From Haloarchaeobius sp. FL176 (GTDB lineage Archaea; Halobacteriota; Halobacteria; Halobacteriales; Natrialbaceae), in NCBI RefSeq assembly GCF_024609245.1, contig NZ_JANJYH010000001.1, forward strand, positions 62,001 through 126,000: DNA of 64,000 nt. The letters run 5' to 3'. The notes beneath the pieces were generated by a model. The model saw nothing but the letters and a program-made list of their open reading frames with translations, was not told the DNA's origin and made no database searches. Positions 59,531 to 64,000 of this stretch are shown here, one piece after another. Position 1 is the stretch's first letter, and every line of letters begins with the position of its first letter. The translations under genes were made by a program, and so were the position numbers.

Positions 59531-59563
59531 TCGCTTTACATACTACTCGTTTCCTTGCACCTG

Positions 59564-60751
59564 ATGACGCAGGACTCGACGCGTCTGGAAGAGGTGGCAT
59601 CACGTCGTAAGTTCCTCCTGTCGACAGGGGCCGCGGGACTCACCATGCTGGCTGGCTGTTCCCAGTCCAACGATGGGGAGGAGGGAGGGGACGACACCCA
59701 GACTGATGGGATGGACACCGAGAACAGCGACCAGGACACCGAGAACAGCGACCAGAACACCCAGAATAACGAGGAAAGCAACGAGTCCGGGCTGGACACG
59801 ACCGTCCTGACCGGTGACGGCTCCTCGACGGTGTTCCCCATCACGAACACCGGCGCGAGTTACTGGAACTCCAACCCGGAGGCCGGCGACGGCGACTACT
59901 GGCCGACCGAGTGGGCCGACGAGTACGGCACCGACATGCGGCTCGCCGACTACTTCGCCCAGCAGTACGGCTACGAGCCGACCGGCGAGCGCTCCCGTCC
60001 GTCGTTCCGCGTGAGTATCGCGCTGAGCCACTCCGGGACTGGTGTCGAGGGCGTCATGGAAGGTCGGGTCGACATCGGCGACTCCTCCGCCTCGGCCGAG
60101 GCAGAGCTCGCCGGAAGCGACGCCTCCGACGAGACGCTCGACAACTTCGTCGAGCACGTCGTTGGCGTCGACGGCCAGCCCATCGTGGCCAGCAACGAGA
60201 TCGTCGAAGCCGGCGTCACGGAGATCACTATCGAGGAGCTCCGCGCCATCTACCGCCAGGAGATCACGAACTGGTCTGAACTCGGCGGCCCGGACCGCGA
60301 CATCCTCGCGCTTGGCCGCGCAGAGGGCTCCGGGACGGACACCTCGTTCCGGTCGAACGTCTTCGGTGACCCGAATGCACCCATCAGTCCGGACCAGCGC
60401 TTCGGCCAGAACCAGCAGCTCCAGCAGGCCATTACCCAGGCCGACAACGCCATCTCCTACATCGCGCTGGCGTTCGTCGAACCCGACGGCGGGACGCCGC
60501 CGCTGGACCTGGTTATCGACGACACGACGTACTCCTACGGCGATAACCTCGGTGCGGAGGACTACCCGCTCTCGCGTGACCTCCACGCCTACACGTGGGA
60601 GGACACCTCGCGCAAGGAGGCCGCGTTCCTCAACTTCATCCTGAGCGACTTCGGTCAGGAGATCTTCGTCGCCGGGAACAACTACTTCAAGCTCCCGTCG
60701 GACCGGCTCGAGACCCAGCGCGAGAAGGTCGCCGCGTCGAACTACTCGTAA
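59564..60751 (+). CDS. pstS: Phosphate ABC transporter substrate-binding lipoprotein PstS
   Basis: A 395-residue phosphate receptor. The N-terminus has a Tat motif SRRKFLLSTGAAG and lipobox LAGC, followed by an Asp/Asn/Gln-rich linker (ENSDQDTENSDQNTQNNEES) of about 45 residues. The mature domain has TGDGSSTVFPITNTGASYW (the first phosphate-binding loop), IGDSSASAEAELAGSD, and ILALGRAEGSGTDTSFRSNV, the Ser/Thr/Arg cluster that grips phosphate in PstS. It heads the pst operon and would be induced by phosphate starvation. Confidence 0.94.
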   Translation: MTQDSTRLEEVASRRKFLLSTGAAGLTMLAGCSQSNDGEEGGDDTQTDGMDTENSDQDTENSDQNTQNNEESNESGLDTTVLTGDGSSTVFPITNTGASYWNSNPEAGDGDYWPTEWADEYGTDMRLADYFAQQYGYEPTGERSRPSFRVSIALSHSGTGVEGVMEGRVDIGDSSASAEAELAGSDASDETLDNFVEHVVGVDGQPIVASNEIVEAGVTEITIEELRAIYRQEITNWSELGGPDRDILALGRAEGSGTDTSFRSNVFGDPNAPISPDQRFGQNQQLQQAITQADNAISYIALAFVEPDGGTPPLDLVIDDTTYSYGDNLGAEDYPLSRDLHAYTWEDTSRKEAAFLNFILSDFGQEIFVAGNNYFKLPSDRLETQREKVAASNYS

Positions 60752-60803
60752 CTCGGTTCCCGACGACGGGAATCGCCGTACTACCGACCATATTTCAGTA
60801 CGA

Positions 60804-61910
60804 ATGCTACAACAGATACCATACCGCGCTGGCGAGTTCGCTCGGGACGTGCCCAGGCGGCTGCGGTCGTACCGCGCTCGGACGGACGACGAGGCACTCC
60901 TCATCCACGCGCTTGGCGGGCTGACGACCCTGCTGACCTTCGTGTTGTTCTTTCAGAGCTCGAAGTGGACGGTCATCCCACTTCTTGGCTTTGTCGCCGT
61001 CACCGCCGTGGGCTGGCGGCGGCAGCAGGCGGAGGTCGCGAAGGGGTTGACGTTCCTGACCACTATCGCGACGGTGTCGATACTGGCGCTCATCATCGGG
61101 TTCCTGCTCTGGGAATCCAAGGACATCGTCGAACACATGGGCCTCGGTCTGCTGACCAAGGCGGAGGAGCCCCTGTGGGGAGCATCGAACGAGGGACAGA
61201 TATACTCGCTGACCCCGATGATGATGGGGACGGCGCTGACGACGCTCATCGCGACCGCCATCGCGGCACCGCTCGGCATCGCTGGCGCAATCTTCATCAG
61301 CGAGATGGCCCCCACGCGGGTCCGCGAGGTCGTCAAGCCTGGCATCGAGCTGATGGCCGGCATCCCTTCGATCACGTACGGCTTCATCGGCCTCACCATC
61401 CTGAACCAGTACTTCTACGCCGAGTTCCGGACGCCGACCATCGGGAACTACTTCGCAGCGGGCATCATGATCGGCCTGATGGCCTTGCCGACGGTCGTCA
61501 CCGTCTCCGAGGACGCCATCTCGACGGTGCCGGAGTCCATGAAGAGCGGTTCGCTCGCCATGGGTTCGACGGAGTGGCAGACGACCAAGAGCGTCACGAT
61601 GCCGGCGGCGCTGTCGGGCGTCTCTGCGGGCGTCCTGCTGGGCGTCGGCCGCGCGATGGGCGAGACGATGGCCGCGACCGTCATGCTCTCGCACACGAAG
61701 GGGTTCCCCTCGCCGGCGTTCGACGTGTTCTCGAACTACGGCGAGACGCTGACGACGGTCATCGCCTTCGAGGGAGGCAGCGCGAGCGGCCTCCAGCTGA
61801 GCGCGCTGTTCGCGGGTGGCGTCGTCCTCTTCTTTACCGTGATGGTGCTCAGCATCGCCTCCCAGTGGGTCGAGTGGCGGATGCAGCAGAAGCTCGGAGG
61901 TGAGAAGTAA
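60804..61910 (+). CDS. pstC: Phosphate ABC transporter permease PstC
   Basis: A 368-residue permease with six core helices plus two N-terminal ones. The EAA-like coupling loop is SGSLAMGSTEWQTTKSVTMP, and the PstC signature is APTRVREVVKPGIELMAGIP with SITYGFIGL. Gene order pstS-pstC-pstA-pstB is standard; PstC starts 52 bases after pstS, and its stop overlaps the PstA start (TAATG). Confidence 0.95.
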   Translation: MLQQIPYRAGEFARDVPRRLRSYRARTDDEALLIHALGGLTTLLTFVLFFQSSKWTVIPLLGFVAVTAVGWRRQQAEVAKGLTFLTTIATVSILALIIGFLLWESKDIVEHMGLGLLTKAEEPLWGASNEGQIYSLTPMMMGTALTTLIATAIAAPLGIAGAIFISEMAPTRVREVVKPGIELMAGIPSITYGFIGLTILNQYFYAEFRTPTIGNYFAAGIMIGLMALPTVVTVSEDAISTVPESMKSGSLAMGSTEWQTTKSVTMPAALSGVSAGVLLGVGRAMGETMAATVMLSHTKGFPSPAFDVFSNYGETLTTVIAFEGGSASGLQLSALFAGGVVLFFTVMVLSIASQWVEWRMQQKLGGEK

Positions 61911-63520
61911 TGAGCAACGCCACCGAGACCGAGCTGCGTGCCGGTCACTCGACGCTCGGGCGGCAGGTCGCACTGCCGGTCCTCGGGCTCGCCTTCCTGA
62001 CGTTCCTCGCCACGTGGGCGACCACGTTCCAGTGGATCGACGAGACCCGGACGGTGCTTGGGATGACGGTGCTGACGCTGTTCGGCGTCGCGCTGCTCCT
62101 CATGGCGGCCGGCGTCGCCGGCATCGGCGTCCTCTCCCGATTCGGCTTCCTCGACACGACCCCGTCCCCGACCGCGGGACTGCCGGTCGGCATCGTCTTC
62201 GGCACGCTCTGGGCGTTCATCGGCATGGCCGTCTCGCTGCAGTACATCGGCAACACCATCGTCTACTGGGGGCCGATCGCGTTCGTCCTGGGCGCGGTCG
62301 GGCTCCTGACGGCGACGCTCCCCCGCGAGGACATCGGGTCGACGGTCCCGTCAGCCGTGCTACTCGCCGTCCTCGGCGGCCTCATCGTCGCCGGGGTGCT
62401 CGACGCGACCTGGGTGTACGAGGCCGAGTGGACCGGTGCCATCTTCCCCGGCAGCGAGCTCATCCCGCTGCTCGTCTCGGTTGCGACGCTGCTCGGCGTG
62501 TGGAGCGCCGGGAAGGCGAAGGAGGGCTTCGGCGCCCAGGGCCGCGAGGTGGGTGCGTTCTACATCATCGGCACCGTCGTCTTCAGCATGCTGTCGGTGC
62601 TGGCGCTGCTCATCTGGTTCATCGTCAAGAACGGCCTCGACACGTTCCTGACCGGTGCGAGCCTCACGGGCGGCCACCTGAACGTCCCGTTCGCGAGCAT
62701 CAGCTTCCCGTTCATCGAGGTGCCGTTCGTCACGAACGTCACCGGCAGCCTGTTCGTCGAGACGCCGGGGGTCATGCCGGCAGTCGTCGGGACGCTCTGG
62801 CTCGTGTTCGGCGCGGTGCTGTTCGCCGTCCCGCTCGGCGTCGGTGCCGCGGTGTTCCTGACCGAGTACGCCGACCAAGGCCGGTTCACGCAGGTCGTCG
62901 AGGTGGCGACCAACGGGCTCTGGAGCACGCCGAGCATCGTGTTCGGCCTGTTCGGACTGGCGTTCCTCGTCCCGCGGATCAGCGGCGGGAACTCCATCTT
63001 CGTCGGCCAGCTCGTCCTCGGGTTCATGCTGCTCCCGCTGGTTCTCATCACCAGCTGGGAGTCGATCAAGGCGGTTCCGGACGAGTACCGCGACGCGAGC
63101 GCCGCACTCGGCGTCTCGAAGTGGCAGACCATCCGGAGCGTGGTCATCCCGGCGGCGATGCCGGGCACCATCACCGGCGTCATCCTCGGCGTCGGCCGCA
63201 TCGCCGGCGAGACGGCACCGCTGCTGCTCGTCTTCGGTGGCGCACCGTACCCGAGCAAGAGCCCGAACGTCGTCGGGCAGTTCTCGTTCAGCACGGAGCC
63301 GCCGTTCATCACGAACCAGGCGCTGCTCGAACCGGCGAGTGCGCTGCCGTACCAGCTCTACGCCACCATCACGGCCGGGGTGTTCCCGCGCCCGGAGATC
63401 TACAGCAACCAGGAGTTCGGCTGGGGGACCGCGCTGGTCCTGCTGCTCGTCGTTCTCGGACTCTACGCCATCGGCGTCGCAAGCCGACTCTACTTCCGGA
63501 GGAAACTGCACTATGAGTAG
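61910..63520 (+). CDS. pstA: Phosphate ABC transporter permease PstA (long form)
   Basis: A 536-residue permease, much longer than the usual 280-300. The extra N-terminal half contains six or so additional helices (ending about residue 240) with no motif recognised. The C-terminal half is the canonical Pst[40 protein letters not shown], and coupling loop [20 protein letters not shown] with [20 protein letters not shown]. It forms the channel with PstC. Long PstA proteins are found in other haloarchaea. It overlaps pstB by 8 bases (63513-63520). Confidence 0.94.
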   Translation: MSNATETELRAGHSTLGRQVALPVLGLAFLTFLATWATTFQWIDETRTVLGMTVLTLFGVALLLMAAGVAGIGVLSRFGFLDTTPSPTAGLPVGIVFGTLWAFIGMAVSLQYIGNTIVYWGPIAFVLGAVGLLTATLPREDIGSTVPSAVLLAVLGGLIVAGVLDATWVYEAEWTGAIFPGSELIPLLVSVATLLGVWSAGKAKEGFGAQGREVGAFYIIGTVVFSMLSVLALLIWFIVKNGLDTFLTGASLTGGHLNVPFASISFPFIEVPFVTNVTGSLFVETPGVMPAVVGTLWLVFGAVLFAVPLGVGAAVFLTEYADQGRFTQVVEVATNGLWSTPSIVFGLFGLAFLVPRISGGNSIFVGQLVLGFMLLPLVLITSWESIKAVPDEYRDASAALGVSKWQTIRSVVIPAAMPGTITGVILGVGRIAGETAPLLLVFGGAPYPSKSPNVVGQFSFSTEPPFITNQALLEPASALPYQLYATITAGVFPRPEIYSNQEFGWGTALVLLLVVLGLYAIGVASRLYFRRKLHYE

Positions 63521-64000
63521 TAACACCGTCGACACGGACCAGATGGACAGCCAGTTGACCACATCCGGCGAGACAGCAGAGGACATCGAAGATGCCTGGA
63601 GCGACTACCAGTTCCAGGGCGAGGCGAAGCTCTCGGTCGAGGACCTCGACGTCTACTACGGCGACGAGCAGGCCATACAGAGCGTCTCGATGAACATCCC
63701 GGAGGAGAGCGTCACCGCGCTCATCGGCCCCTCGGGCTGCGGCAAGTCGACGTTCCTCCGGTGTCTGAACCGGATGAACGACCGTATCAGCAGTGCCCGC
63801 GTCGAGGGCTCCGTCGAGTTCGACGGCGAGAACATCTACGGCGGCCGCACCAACCTCGTCGAGCTGCGAAAGCGCATCGGGATGGTGTTCCAGGCGCCGA
63901 ACCCGTTCCCGAAGTCCATCAAAGACAACATCTCGTACGGCCCGCGCAAGCACGGCGACCTCGAGACCGGGCTGCTCCCCAGTCTGCTCGGTCGGGACGA
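63513..64000 (+). CDS. pstB: Phosphate ABC transporter ATPase PstB (N-terminal part)
   Basis: The first 162 codons; the window ends within the gene. A disordered N-terminus of about 40 residues precedes the ABC domain: [20 protein letters not shown], Walker [21 protein letters not shown], and the Q-loop [20 protein letters not shown], all PstB-specific. Signature and Walker B lie beyond the edge. The ATG overlaps the end of pstA. A PhoU gene would be expected just downstream. Confidence 0.95.
   Translation, partial: MSSNTVDTDQMDSQLTTSGETAEDIEDAWSDYQFQGEAKLSVEDLDVYYGDEQAIQSVSMNIPEESVTALIGPSGCGKSTFLRCLNRMNDRISSARVEGSVEFDGENIYGGRTNLVELRKRIGMVFQAPNPFPKSIKDNISYGPRKHGDLETGLLPSLLGRD

Larger units (their letters stand above)
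59165..59563. other. 399-base region upstream of pstS
   Basis: No complete gene. Bases about 59268-59348 in frame read LLPEFIAEVLFGQSVGPAGA then FANPALTGH with strongly GC-rich third positions, and the frame decays afterwards with stop TAG at 59438; no start codon is seen, so this may be a gene remnant. The right part is AT-rich (ATATCTCTATATATTCCG, about 59415-59432) and has the palindrome GGAACCGTTCC (59500-59510) just before the pstS TATA box. Confidence 0.4.

Noticed and set aside
59232-59564. 110-codon plus-strand frame before pstS
   Set aside because: Arg/Ser-rich at first and then crosses the AT-rich promoter and TATA box; a different frame over 59268-59348 is more gene-like but has no start.
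1-64000. CRISPR arrays, insertion sequences, transposases, integrases and known defence genes
   Set aside because: No regularly spaced repeats, no transposase or integrase motifs, and no restriction, toxin or nuclease-defence genes were found in reading the window.

Overview
This is 64 kb of a high-GC euryarchaeal chromosome, almost certainly a halophilic archaeon (class Halobacteria). The proteins are rich in Asp and Glu. Lipoproteins carry twin-arginine plus lipobox signals (BMP protein, sugar-binding protein, PstS). The information-processing genes are archaeal (TFB, GatE, FEN1 with a PCNA tail, MptE, a TrmJ-type methyltransferase). Many genes have a TATA-like box 24-34 bases before the start codon, as expected for leaderless transcripts. 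Nearly all of the window is ordinary protein-coding DNA. I see no CRISPR array, insertion sequence, integrase or rRNA.

Layout. 0-3 kb: BMP-type nucleoside/sugar ABC importer (permease cut by the window edge). 3-6.4 kb: GlmM-like phosphomutase, a RecA-like protein with a degenerate P-loop, two small conserved proteins. 6.5-10.3 kb: type IV pilus ATPase and membrane platform pair. 10.4-11.6 kb: Trm9-like methyltransferase, a long structured non-coding stretch, tRNA-Gly(UCC), and an imperfect copy of that tRNA's 3' end. 11.6-18 kb: membrane proteins, an orphan PGF-CTERM tail, GNAT, FEN1, BolA, and a YdbS/YdbT-like PH-domain pair. 18-22.4 kb: sugar ABC importer operon. 22.5-29.4 kb: four overlapping genes for membrane proteins, including a C-x2-C protein and a zinc-finger/TM protein, facing an A-type cytochrome oxidase operon (subunit II, a I+III fusion, subunit IV) across a truncated GNAT gene. 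29.5-35.7 kb: TFB, isopropylmalate/citramalate synthase, DUF192, NifU-like, FAD oxidoreductase, lipoprotein. 36-43 kb: zinc-site protein, TrmJ, PAP2 phosphatase, GatE, small zinc-finger protein, fumarase, flavin-type oxidase. 43.2-48.8 kb: tRNA-Ser(CGA), MoxR, and a convergent DUF58 operon with tandem DUF4129 paralogues. 49-51.1 kb: a divergent dihydropteroate-synthase homologue and MptE, separated by strong hairpins. 51.2-59.2 kb: DUF47 protein, quinone oxidoreductase, GlcD-type dehydrogenase, USP, PiT phosphate transporter, SHOCT protein, ThDP enzyme. 59.5-64 kb: pstS-pstC-pstA-pstB, cut by the right edge.

Themes. Phosphate handling appears three times within 13 kb (DUF47/PhoU-like, PiT, Pst). 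Respiration is represented by the oxidase operon and the neighbouring membrane genes, which I think may act in oxidase assembly or copper handling. Two tRNA genes each have a degraded copy of their 3' end 45-130 bases downstream, a pattern expected of old attachment-site scars. The least explained parts are the 22.5-25.4 kb membrane cluster, the structured RNA candidates at about 11.0-11.3 kb and 50.3-50.4 kb, and the gene fragments at 13.6, 25.4 and 59.3 kb. No decisive similarity search was possible; family names come from recognised motifs and gene order.
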